Assembly: GCA_913031435.1 (NCBI GenBank)
Contig: CAJWFD010000013.1
Coordinates: forward strand, 1 to 54,331
Reading direction: 5' to 3'
DNA: 54,331 nucleotides
From: an uncultured Cryomorphaceae bacterium
Lineage (GTDB): Bacteria > Bacteroidota > Bacteroidia > Flavobacteriales > Schleiferiaceae
The notes below the pieces were generated by a model, which was given only the letters and a program-made list of their open reading frames with translations, was not told the DNA's origin and made no database searches. Every line of letters starts with the position of its first letter. Positions within the stretch are counted from its first letter, which is position 1. Of the stretch, positions 26,879 through 34,456 are shown piece after piece. A program made the position numbers and the translations under genes.

Positions 26879-28732
26879 TTATCTACCCATATACACCAAC
26901 AGCACATGAATGTCGCTTTGACTTATGCCGCTAATTCTTCCTGCTTGAGCTATTGTAGCTGGTCTAATCATTTCTAACTTATCTCTTCCTTCATAGCTTA
27001 GGCCTTTAACTTTTAAATAATTAAAGTTTTCAGGGATTTCTTTGTCGTTTAGTCGCTTCATTTTAGCCACGTTATCGCGCTCTCGTGCTATATACCCTCC
27101 GTATTTAATGTCTATCTCTAATTGCTCTATGACTTCTTCGCTCCACCAACCATGAGTTTGATAGGACTCTTTAAAGTCCTTCAAATACACGCCAGGTCGC
27201 GCAACTAGTTTATTGGTTTTTGTCTTTTCCTTGGCTAATTTTTCTTCCTTGCCTTTTAAAAGACTGTTTATAGTGTCTAGTGAAAGGCTTTTGTCTAATT
27301 CTTTCTGTCCTTTTAATATTTGCGCCTGCTTAAGAGCTACCGCCTTGTTTCTAGCGTCACCCGCGAGCCCAATTCCATAACCTAAAGCGGTGAGCCTTAT
27401 GTCTGCGTTGTCCTGTCTTAGCAAGAGCCTGTACTCAGCTCTTGAAGTAAACATTCTGTACGGCTCTTCCGTACCCTTGGTAATTAAATCATCTATCAGC
27501 ACTCCTATATACGCGTCTGCCCGTCCTAAAACAAACGGTGTCTCTCCTTTAACTTTGCGCGCAGCGTTAACACCCGCCATAAGCCCTTGACAGGCTGCTT
27601 CCTCGTACCCAGTTGTGCCGTTTATTTGACCGGCAAAATACAGTCCACTAACAAGCTTAGTTTCTAAGGTGTGTTTAAGTTGTGTTGGTGGGAAATAGTC
27701 GTATTCAATAGCGTATCCTGGTCTAAAGAACTTCGCGTCCTTAAAGCCCTGCACCTTGCGCAATGCTTCATGCTGAATTTCAATAGGCAGCGATGTGGAG
27801 AAGCCGTTAACATATACCTCTACGGTGCTCCAGCCCTCTGGCTCCACAAAAATTTGATGTGATGATTTCTCGGAAAACCTGTCAATCTTATCCTCTATGC
27901 TTGGACAGTATCTTGGCCCCGTTCCTTTGATGGCCCCGTTAAACAACGGGGATCTGTCAAAGCCTTTTTTTAGTGTATCGTGTACCTCTTGAGAGGTGTG
28001 TGTAATCCAGCAACTCCGTTGTTTTTTAAGCTTGTTGTCACCCGTAAAGCTAAATTGACCAGGGTGTTCGTCACCCGGCTGCTCCTCCATTACGTTGTAG
28101 TCTATGCTCCGTCCATCTATTCTCGGAGGGGTGCCTGTTTTCATTCTTCCCGCCTCAAAGCCAAGCTGAATCAATTCCTCTGTTATTCCTGTACTAGCTC
28201 TTTCTCCTGCCCTTCCTCCGCCAAAGTTTTGATCACCAACATGAATAAGTCCGTTCATAAAAGTACCGCTGGTTAGGATGACTGTCTTTGCGTGAAACTC
28301 AAGCCCAAGTGAAGTCTTAACGCCGTGAATGGTTCCGTCAGAAACAAGTAAACCAGACACCATGTCTTGATACATACTTAATCCATGGGTTGCTTCAAGT
28401 TGCTCTCTCCAGTATTGAGCAAAGAGCATCCTATCACTTTGAACGCGTGGGCTCCACATTGCCGGACCCTTGCTTTTGTTCAGCATCCTAAACTGAATCA
28501 TACTCTTATCTGTGATCACCCCGGAACCTCCACCAAGCGCGTCTATTTCTCTTACAATTTGCCCTTTAGCAACACCGCCCATAGCGGGGTTACAGCTCAT
28601 CTGAGCTATACTTTGCATATTCATGGTTATCAGCAAAACGCTCGATCCCATTTTTGCAGCGCAATAAGCAGCCTCGCAACCAGCGTGGCCGCCTCCTACC
28701 ACTATAACGTCATATGTTTCGTCTAATACCAT
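26879..28732 (-). CDS. mnmG: tRNA uridine-5-carboxymethylaminomethyl modification enzyme
   Basis: 617 residues, FAD-dependent partner of MnmE in modifying wobble U34 of several tRNAs (formerly GidA). The dinucleotide-binding motif VVGGGHAGCEAA lies at the N-terminus. The FAD and active-site Cys regions SCNPAMGGVAKG, PRYCPSIEDK and GTTGYEEAACQG are all present. The C-terminal helical domain binds MnmE and tRNA. In many bacteria this gene sits next to oriC, which fits the flanking parS site and the nearby DnaA-box region. Three bases separate it from ybeY. Confidence 0.97.
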   Translation of the reverse strand: MVLDETYDVIVVGGGHAGCEAAYCAAKMGSSVLLITMNMQSIAQMSCNPAMGGVAKGQIVREIDALGGGSGVITDKSMIQFRMLNKSKGPAMWSPRVQSDRMLFAQYWREQLEATHGLSMYQDMVSGLLVSDGTIHGVKTSLGLEFHAKTVILTSGTFMNGLIHVGDQNFGGGRAGERASTGITEELIQLGFEAGRMKTGTPPRIDGRSIDYNVMEEQPGDEHPGQFSFTGDNKLKKQRSCWITHTSQEVHDTLKKGFDRSPLFNGAIKGTGPRYCPSIEDKIDRFSEKSSHQIFVEPEGWSTVEVYVNGFSTSLPIEIQHEALRKVQGFKDAKFFRPGYAIEYDYFPPTQLKHTLETKLVSGLYFAGQINGTTGYEEAACQGLMAGVNAARKVKGETPFVLGRADAYIGVLIDDLITKGTEEPYRMFTSRAEYRLLLRQDNADIRLTALGYGIGLAGDARNKAVALKQAQILKGQKELDKSLSLDTINSLLKGKEEKLAKEKTKTNKLVARPGVYLKDFKESYQTHGWWSEEVIEQLEIDIKYGGYIARERDNVAKMKRLNDKEIPENFNYLKVKGLSYEGRDKLEMIRPATIAQAGRISGISQSDIHVLLVYMGR

Positions 28733-28735
28733 GGT

Positions 28736-29113
28736 CTATAATCGCGCAATTACTTCATTCTCTTTAGTCCTCATTACCGCCGCTTCTTCTTGGGATTTAT
28801 CGCCAAACCCCAATAGATGTAGTATTCCGTGGGCAACAACCCTTTGTGTTTCCTTTAATACCGAACAGCCATGTTCCGCTGCGTTACTTTTAACCATTTG
28901 CGTACTTATAAAAAGTTCGCCACTTATTCTGTTACCTCGTGAGTAATCAAAGGTGATGATGTCTGTATGGTAGTTGTGGTTGAGGTGCTTGATATTTAGC
29001 TCCAGCAATTGCTGCTCTGTTAACCAGTGCGCCTCTATTTTACCTATCCGCCGCTCTGTATAAATCTGCCTAATGATCTCGAGCACGTCTTTAAATACTT
29101 GTCCTGAATCCAT
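28736..29113 (-). CDS. ybeY: endoribonuclease YbeY (16S rRNA maturation)
   Basis: 125 residues, a little short for the family. The metal site HGILHLLGFGDKS gives His95 and His99, while the third ligand, usually His in HxxxHLxGYDH, is replaced by the GDK pattern (Asp105), a variant I recall from this phylum. A conserved TDIITFDYS segment lies near the middle. Functions in 16S rRNA 3'-end processing and ribosome quality control. Coupled tightly to mnmG and the DUF4175-type gene (3- and 2-bp gaps). Confidence 0.88.
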   Translation of the reverse strand: MDSGQVFKDVLEIIRQIYTERRIGKIEAHWLTEQQLLELNIKHLNHNYHTDIITFDYSRGNRISGELFISTQMVKSNAAEHGCSVLKETQRVVAHGILHLLGFGDKSQEEAAVMRTKENEVIARL

Positions 29114-29115
29114 CG

Positions 29116-31677
29116 CTACTTATTCTGCTTTAGAATAGGTAAAGGTAATGCCGATCTTGGATATTCTCTTACTTTGAAACGCTGCTCTTCTCCACCCATA
29201 AAAACATCCTGTTTAGGCTCGTTTGCATCGCGTTGATTTCCGGTTTGATTCTTGTTATATACCGCCTCTAGTGTTTCCCAAAGCCTATCATTAAACCCCT
29301 TGTTGTCCTTAGATAAAACGCTGGTGTTGAACAACAGCTCTTCCTTAAGTTTTTTTATTGCTTCCTCCAGAGCCTTTGAGGACGCGTTGTTAGACAACTT
29401 GTTCTTAGCATTGTCTAATATTTTTAAAAGCTCCTTCGTGGAGCCTCCTGGCCCTGTTGACCCGGGCTTAACCCCTTGTTCACCTTCCTTGTTTTCACTT
29501 GGTGTCCTAGTTTTACCTTTTTTTCTTCCGTTAGGCAGCTGACCTTGCTGACCATTGCCTTGCTTACCCTCTTTACCCTGGCCTGACTTGCTCGGTTTAC
29601 CAACAGTGCCCGGTTTCCCTTTTTTACACTTATTGTTGGCGTTAGCCAGCGCCTTTTTCTCGCTCTCTAATATGAAATACAACGTCTCTGACAGTTGGTT
29701 TAACGCGTTAACCACATAACCCATAGTGCTCATGCTTTGTTGGTAGCTGTTTAGCTCATCTTTAAAAGAAAAAAGTGCGTTATCAAGGTCCTCTCTGTTT
29801 GCTGCCAAAACCTGATTCAGCGCCCGGTCTGAAACCATAATAACATCTACAGTATCCGATATAACCTGTTCTAGCGCAAGCAGTGCTCTTTGTTGTTTAG
29901 CGCTTTGCTCCTGCGGATCAACACTCATGCGTTCTTGCTGTACACTTACAGACCATGATCCTTTTAGAAGTCTTTTTAAACGCTCAACGTTGTCGGACCG
30001 AACGCTAGCCATCTCTTCATTTAATATGTCCTTTAATTTATCAGCCGCTTCTTTTGCTTTTTGAGCTCGTTCTTCCCCGGTTTCTGCAATTTTTAAAACC
30101 GCACCGGCAGCCTCTTTTATATTGTTTTGCTCCGTGGTTTCTAGTATACTCTTGCTCACCTCAAACATTGCTGTGTCTAGTGATTTATCCTGCCCTGTGT
30201 CCACGGTTTCTAATAACCCTATGAGCTGTTCTGTTTTCCATAAAACATCAAGTTCGTTTAAAAGGTCTTCCTTGGTTTCGTTTGGACGCTCTATTTTTTT
30301 AACGTCTGTCAAGTCATTTTGCTTCTTTTCTTCTTTTTGCAGCTCCTGCATAGTGCTGCGCTTAAAAGTATTTGGTTTAGTTTTTTTCAAACCTAAAAGT
30401 TGTTCCGCCTTGCTTGGTATACTGCTTTCAGTGTTTGACAACAGTTCAGACGCTAGTGGATTTGGTTTTTTAATCTCAAGTGTTGTTAGTTGGTTAAAGC
30501 TGTCCCAGGCCGTCACCTCCATTTTAACCATGTTGCGCCATTTAATCTCAATCTCGACCTCACTTCTATTAACCGTTGTGGGGTCTTCTTTATTCAGCCG
30601 CAAGCCCTTGATCATAAAGTCGTCCTTAAGGCTATATCGAACAAACCCTAGTTCATTCTCTAAAACATCTATGACTGGTGGTGTATCTTTTATGATATGT
30701 ATTGGAATCTGTAAGGCTGTTGTTTTGTGATATATAAATACCGCGGTGTCTAAGTGGTCAACCACAAAAGTTTCTTGTATTTTATGTGTTCCACGTGAAA
30801 CTTTAATTTTAAACCATTCCGTCAGCACTCCCTTAACACGAAGCTTCACTAAAGACCCTTCGTATGCCGTGATGGTGTCGTTCACGTTGTATCTAGTCAG
30901 ATTTAAATATTGAGGCGGTGTTATTTCAGCGGACCAACTTGTGAGCAGCGGTATGCTATCGCAAATAATATATTGCTCCCTAACTCTTCTGTGTAGATAT
31001 TCCCAATATAGAACGGTATCTTTTTCAATTACAAACGCACCATTAACTCCTGTGCTCAGGAAGCCTTGAGAGAGTATAGGCGCTATGTTGTAGCGCTCTT
31101 TGTAATGAACATGTACTGTGTCTTTGATAATAGAGTCGTTGAATGAAGACCTAAGACCTCCAAACAACAATTCCTTTGAGCTCTCCATTACTGAGGTACG
31201 AGGAAGTAGATAAACTATACACGCTAACCCAAACAATAGAGCAATGACTTTTTTAATATTAAACCGTTTTTTTAGTGACGGTAGTGTTTTGGTGAGTAAT
31301 AGTTCCGAATTCCTTTTTACTTTTTTAGAAGACCACGTTCCAATATCTCCTTCTTTTTTTAGCTGATTAGCTTGGGTTAATAATCCCTTGTCATACTTAC
31401 TGAGTAAGTAACCTAGTTTATGATCAGATAACCATGGTGTTAAACCAGCTAATAAAAAGTATCGTATTGGAAATAAAATAGCGGCAAGTAATAATAATAA
31501 TCCTGCAACGACAGAGAGTAATCTAATTACCTTTAAGTCGGGTAGGTATAGAGAATTATACCCCACGATTAATAATATTATTATCGTTGCTAAGAAAACA
31601 AATAAAATACTGAAATACAGTGACTTACGTAAAAATAAAGCTTTCGCAAACCCTTTTATGTGTTTGTTTTCTTTCAT
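29116..31677 (-). CDS. large DUF4175-type membrane protein
   Basis: 853 residues. Three membrane helices near the N-terminus (about 17-38, 46-77, 142-160) precede a periplasmic beta-rich part (about 165-400). A long charged, coiled-coil-forming helical region (about 430-660) follows. A low-complexity stretch rich in Lys, Gly, Gln and Asn (about 675-745) is followed by another helical segment. This matches the DUF4175 type found next to ybeY/mnmG in Bacteroidota. Function unknown; its architecture suggests an envelope scaffold. The coding sequence carries parS site 2. Its first 58 bases overlap the start of the divergent lipoprotein gene, and its 5' half is distinctly AT-rich. Confidence 0.8.
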   Translation of the reverse strand: MKENKHIKGFAKALFLRKSLYFSILFVFLATIIILLIVGYNSLYLPDLKVIRLLSVVAGLLLLLAAILFPIRYFLLAGLTPWLSDHKLGYLLSKYDKGLLTQANQLKKEGDIGTWSSKKVKRNSELLLTKTLPSLKKRFNIKKVIALLFGLACIVYLLPRTSVMESSKELLFGGLRSSFNDSIIKDTVHVHYKERYNIAPILSQGFLSTGVNGAFVIEKDTVLYWEYLHRRVREQYIICDSIPLLTSWSAEITPPQYLNLTRYNVNDTITAYEGSLVKLRVKGVLTEWFKIKVSRGTHKIQETFVVDHLDTAVFIYHKTTALQIPIHIIKDTPPVIDVLENELGFVRYSLKDDFMIKGLRLNKEDPTTVNRSEVEIEIKWRNMVKMEVTAWDSFNQLTTLEIKKPNPLASELLSNTESSIPSKAEQLLGLKKTKPNTFKRSTMQELQKEEKKQNDLTDVKKIERPNETKEDLLNELDVLWKTEQLIGLLETVDTGQDKSLDTAMFEVSKSILETTEQNNIKEAAGAVLKIAETGEERAQKAKEAADKLKDILNEEMASVRSDNVERLKRLLKGSWSVSVQQERMSVDPQEQSAKQQRALLALEQVISDTVDVIMVSDRALNQVLAANREDLDNALFSFKDELNSYQQSMSTMGYVVNALNQLSETLYFILESEKKALANANNKCKKGKPGTVGKPSKSGQGKEGKQGNGQQGQLPNGRKKGKTRTPSENKEGEQGVKPGSTGPGGSTKELLKILDNAKNKLSNNASSKALEEAIKKLKEELLFNTSVLSKDNKGFNDRLWETLEAVYNKNQTGNQRDANEPKQDVFMGGEEQRFKVREYPRSALPLPILKQNK
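30787..30802. promoter_or_regulatory. parS site 2, inside the DUF4175-type gene
   Basis: TGTTCCACGTGAAACT matches the parS consensus TGTTNCACGTGAAACA at 15 of 16 positions, differing only in the last base. It lies within coding sequence, as parS sites often do, about 3.9 kb from parS site 1. Confidence 0.85.
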
Positions 31678-32291
31678 TGTTTCTTTCCAGCTGTAGTGAG
31701 TTAACCTCGCTTAAAACAAACCTACCTAATTATAAAGTGTGGACGCAGGGTAAAACAAAAAATCCAACAGTGCTTTTTTTTAGAGATCCAGCAGTTCTTG
31801 TTAATGACTCTATTGCCCGTAATTTAACTAAGGTGTACCACGTTATTAATATAGAGAAGTCATATAGTAACCCTTTATTAGTGCTTAATGAAGACCATCC
31901 TAAACTAAGGGGAATCGAGGGTTTAGAAATATATAAACAGTTGTCTAGCCAATTTATGATCCACCACATAGCAGCGTCTGGCACTGAGGCTACGGTTATT
32001 ACAACATGGTTTACTAGTTTACCTTTTAAAAAAGCACTTTTATATCCATATTACAGTGGTTCTTTAATAGATCATATAAAAACAGCAATAGGAACAGGGT
32101 CGTTGTATTTAAAAGCTTATAAACCTGTGTTAACACCTGTAGAAATTTATACACTGTTTCATACAACACCTCTTCCTTCAGGTCAATTAGGTATCTATTC
32201 TTATCGTTTTATAGAAGCGTTATGGCGGATAGAACCTGATTTATTATTAACCCCTTATAAAGGGGTTGTTGAAACTTATATTCTTGATTAA
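31620..32291 (+). CDS. lipoprotein of unknown function
   Basis: 223 residues from GTG 31620, the only start that gives a complete signal peptide; the lipobox is FLSSC (Cys25). The mature protein is soluble and AT-codon-rich with no recognised motif (segments such as VLFFRDPAVLVND and YHVINIEKS). Its first 58 bases are antisense to the 5' end of the divergent DUF4175-type gene, and its stop overlaps the convergent rpiB stop by four bases. A domain of stand-alone periplasmic lipoproteins is plausible, but I cannot name it. Confidence 0.65.
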   Translation: MTYVKIKLSQTLLCVCFLSLFLSSCSELTSLKTNLPNYKVWTQGKTKNPTVLFFRDPAVLVNDSIARNLTKVYHVINIEKSYSNPLLVLNEDHPKLRGIEGLEIYKQLSSQFMIHHIAASGTEATVITTWFTSLPFKKALLYPYYSGSLIDHIKTAIGTGSLYLKAYKPVLTPVEIYTLFHTTPLPSGQLGIYSYRFIEALWRIEPDLLLTPYKGVVETYILD

Positions 32292-32719
32292 ATACAAGCG
32301 ATTTTATCTACTCGGCGTTTGTGTCTACCTCCCTCAAACTCTGTATTAAAAAACGACTTAATAATTGCTTTAACCTCTTCCGTTGTTAAAAATCTAGCTG
32401 GTATAGAAATTATATTAGCGTCGTTATGTTGCCGCGCTAAACAAGCTATTTCTGGCAACCAACACAAAGCACCTCTTATGTTTTGATATTTATTTACCGT
32501 CATATTAATTCCGTTTCCTGAACCACATATAACAATTCCTAAATCTACTTCATTAATAGAGACGGCTTGAGCCACTTTATGGCCATAATCAGGATAATCG
32601 ACACTATCAGTTGTGTACGGCCCTAAATCAAGCATACTTAACCCCTCCTTTGATAATGATTCAATAATTACTTTTTTTAAATCAACTCCTGCGTGATCAG
32701 ATCCAATAGCTACTTTCAT
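32288..32719 (-). CDS. rpiB: ribose 5-phosphate isomerase B
   Basis: 143 residues from ATG 32717-32719 (MKVAIGSDHAG); the frame is open to 32794, but the family always starts at this motif. Interconverts ribose 5-phosphate and ribulose 5-phosphate. Asp8/His9 and the catalytic Cys65 (ICGSGNG) are intact. It reads away from the 401-bp gap that resembles a replication origin. Its codon usage is AT-rich compared with genes in the left half of the window. Confidence 0.95.
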   Translation of the reverse strand: MKVAIGSDHAGVDLKKVIIESLSKEGLSMLDLGPYTTDSVDYPDYGHKVAQAVSINEVDLGIVICGSGNGINMTVNKYQNIRGALCWLPEIACLARQHNDANIISIPARFLTTEEVKAIIKSFFNTEFEGGRHKRRVDKIACI

Positions 32720-33120
32720 TGTTCTTATATTTAACTGCAAGTTCGTAATAGTTGTTAATAACCATGGTTGTAAAAGTGAATAACCTATTAACATAAATTA
32801 AAAACTTCCCCTTGTTTAATTCAATAATTTTCCTAATTCAAAAAATCCTTGATAATACTGTTATGAATAAGGAAAACTTTTAAATTATTGGTGAACAAAA
32901 AAATCACTACTATACACAGTGATCTTATAAAATACTTTCAACATCTTACTGTTTAAAACCCTATCAACACTGTGTATTTATTTATTTAAACCATTCATTA
33001 CTAGCACTTCTATATTAATCACAACTGTGTATAAAGCGTTAATATTGTTAATATCACAAGCTTATTATTTAAGTTACCACGGTTACTAACACCCTATTAT
33101 TATTACTATATATCTTTTAA
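32720..33120. other. candidate replication origin (oriC) region
   Basis: This 401-bp gap has no gene and is very AT-rich. It carries a perfect DnaA box TTATACACA (minus, 33026-33034) and close variants: TTATTCACT (minus, 32776-32784), CTATACACA (plus, 32910-32918) and AAATACACA (minus, 32971-32979). The 9-mer ACTGTGTAT occurs three times, once inverted (32912-32920, 32969-32977, 33024-33032). Tandem TAT/TTA triplets lie at 33095-33113, a possible unwinding element. Two parS sites lie 2-6 kb to the left and mnmG 4 kb away. Function is inferred. Confidence 0.6.
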
Positions 33121-33687
33121 ATGAATACTTATATATATAAAGGAGACTGGCAAATTGTTGACAGCGAAGATATTTATAGTAATCCTTGGATTTCTTTAAC
33201 CCATCATTCTGTTGTAACCCCAGGAGGGACAAATGGAATTTACGGAGAGGTTATTTTTAAAAATATAGCTATTGGGATTATTCCACTAGATGATCAAGGT
33301 TATACCTGGCGTGTTGGACAATTTAGATTTCCAATTAATTCCTACAGTTGGGAAATACCAGAGGGTGGTGGGTTATTAAAAGATGATCCTTTATCAAGTG
33401 CTCAAAGAGAATTAAAAGAAGAGGTGGGATATACTACTGAGGTGTGGGAGTTATTTTTAGAGATGGACTTAAGTAATAGTGTGATAAATAAGCGTGCTCA
33501 CGTCTATTTTACGGAAGGTTTAACGTTTTTTGGTACATAGCGTGAGGACACGGAAAATATATCCTTAGAACGCTTACATTTTAGTGAATTACACCAGCAA
33601 GTATTGAATGGTGAAATAAGAGATGCTATTTCTATTGCTGCGGTTTTAAAATTAGGTTTACTAAAACCAAATTTATTAAATAGATAG
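33121..33687 (+). pseudogene. NUDIX hydrolase interrupted by an in-frame TAG
   Basis: The first 139 codons (33121-33537) encode a NUDIX domain, followed by TAG at 33538-33540. The same frame then continues for 48 codons (REDTENISLERLHF to LLKPNLLNR) to TAG 33685-33687. The tail has the typical NGEIRDAISIAAVLK ending of such proteins, so the two halves form one protein of about 187 residues. The Nudix box ends RELKEEVGY; its first Glu is Asp (KDDPLSS). Removing the tail would lose the last helices, so the product is probably inactive unless the stop is read through. TAG is a normal stop elsewhere here (pyk, cvpA). The 3' end overlaps the GSCFA gene by 12 bases. Confidence 0.75.
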
Positions 33688-34449
33688 AAAGTCTTTAAAT
33701 CTATCCATAACAACACTTATTGCTTTTTCATTTGGATGAGTTCCATTATTTTCTGAAAAAGAATAATCCCTTAACTCATCTGTAACTATTTCATAACTAG
33801 GAAAATAAAAACATTTATCTCTAAAAGATAATAATTTTTCTATAGAGGATCTTAATATAGATTTTCCTAAAAAGTTATCTACTAAACCAATTTTAGTATA
33901 ACGCACTGGACTTACTGTGAATATAATATTCCAATGCTTAGGTATTTTATTTAACACCTTTTCCCAAGCTTCAATTATTTCTTGTTGCGTCAGAATTCTA
34001 CGAGTAAAAAAATCTCCAGGTAGTTTATGACAGTTATTTACAATACGTCCATTTCTTTCCCAAGCATGTGCTGTACCAAATGATAATATCAATGTTACAT
34101 TTCCGTGAGATACATTTAAAAAGGAATTAAATAATTGTCTTTGATTGTTTATTTGAGCAAATAATAATTCCATAGAATCTGCTTGAAATTTATTACCTGC
34201 TGCAAGATGATGTACAGAGGATTTATATAATTCAATGGGTTCTAAAGAATATTGCTCATCTAACAACCAGTTTAATTGTTCTGAGATACTCACTGGGTTA
34301 AAACTAGTACCTAGTGGATTGTATTGATAAGGAATATTCCATGAAGACAAGGACGTTTTTAAATGACCAACAAAACAACTACCCAACCCTAAACATAAAA
34401 AAGGGGAGTCCAGACTAGGTCCGGCTCCCACTTTTACTTTTGTAATCAT
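33676..34449 (-). CDS. GSCFA family protein (SGNH-like hydrolase)
   Basis: 257 residues from ATG 34447-34449; an earlier ATG at 34473 would overlap the aldehyde dehydrogenase gene and adds a poor N-terminus. The family motif appears as LGLGSCFVGHL (about 20-30), holding the putative nucleophile Ser. TLILSFGTAHAW and NGTHPNEKA carry the likely Gly/Asn and Asp/His blocks. GSCFA proteins are common in Bacteroidota but uncharacterised; an esterase-like activity is inferred from the fold. AT-rich codon usage. Confidence 0.85.
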   Translation of the reverse strand: MITKVKVGAGPSLDSPFLCLGLGSCFVGHLKTSLSSWNIPYQYNPLGTSFNPVSISEQLNWLLDEQYSLEPIELYKSSVHHLAAGNKFQADSMELLFAQINNQRQLFNSFLNVSHGNVTLILSFGTAHAWERNGRIVNNCHKLPGDFFTRRILTQQEIIEAWEKVLNKIPKHWNIIFTVSPVRYTKIGLVDNFLGKSILRSSIEKLLSFRDKCFYFPSYEIVTDELRDYSFSENNGTHPNEKAISVVMDRFKDFLSI

Positions 34450-34456
34450 GATAGCA

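Noticed and set aside
29430-29640. Gly/Lys/Gln-rich tract as a collagen-like or repeat-containing element
   Set aside because: It lies in frame within the DUF4175-type gene, is not periodic on Gly-X-Y, and such linkers are expected in that family.
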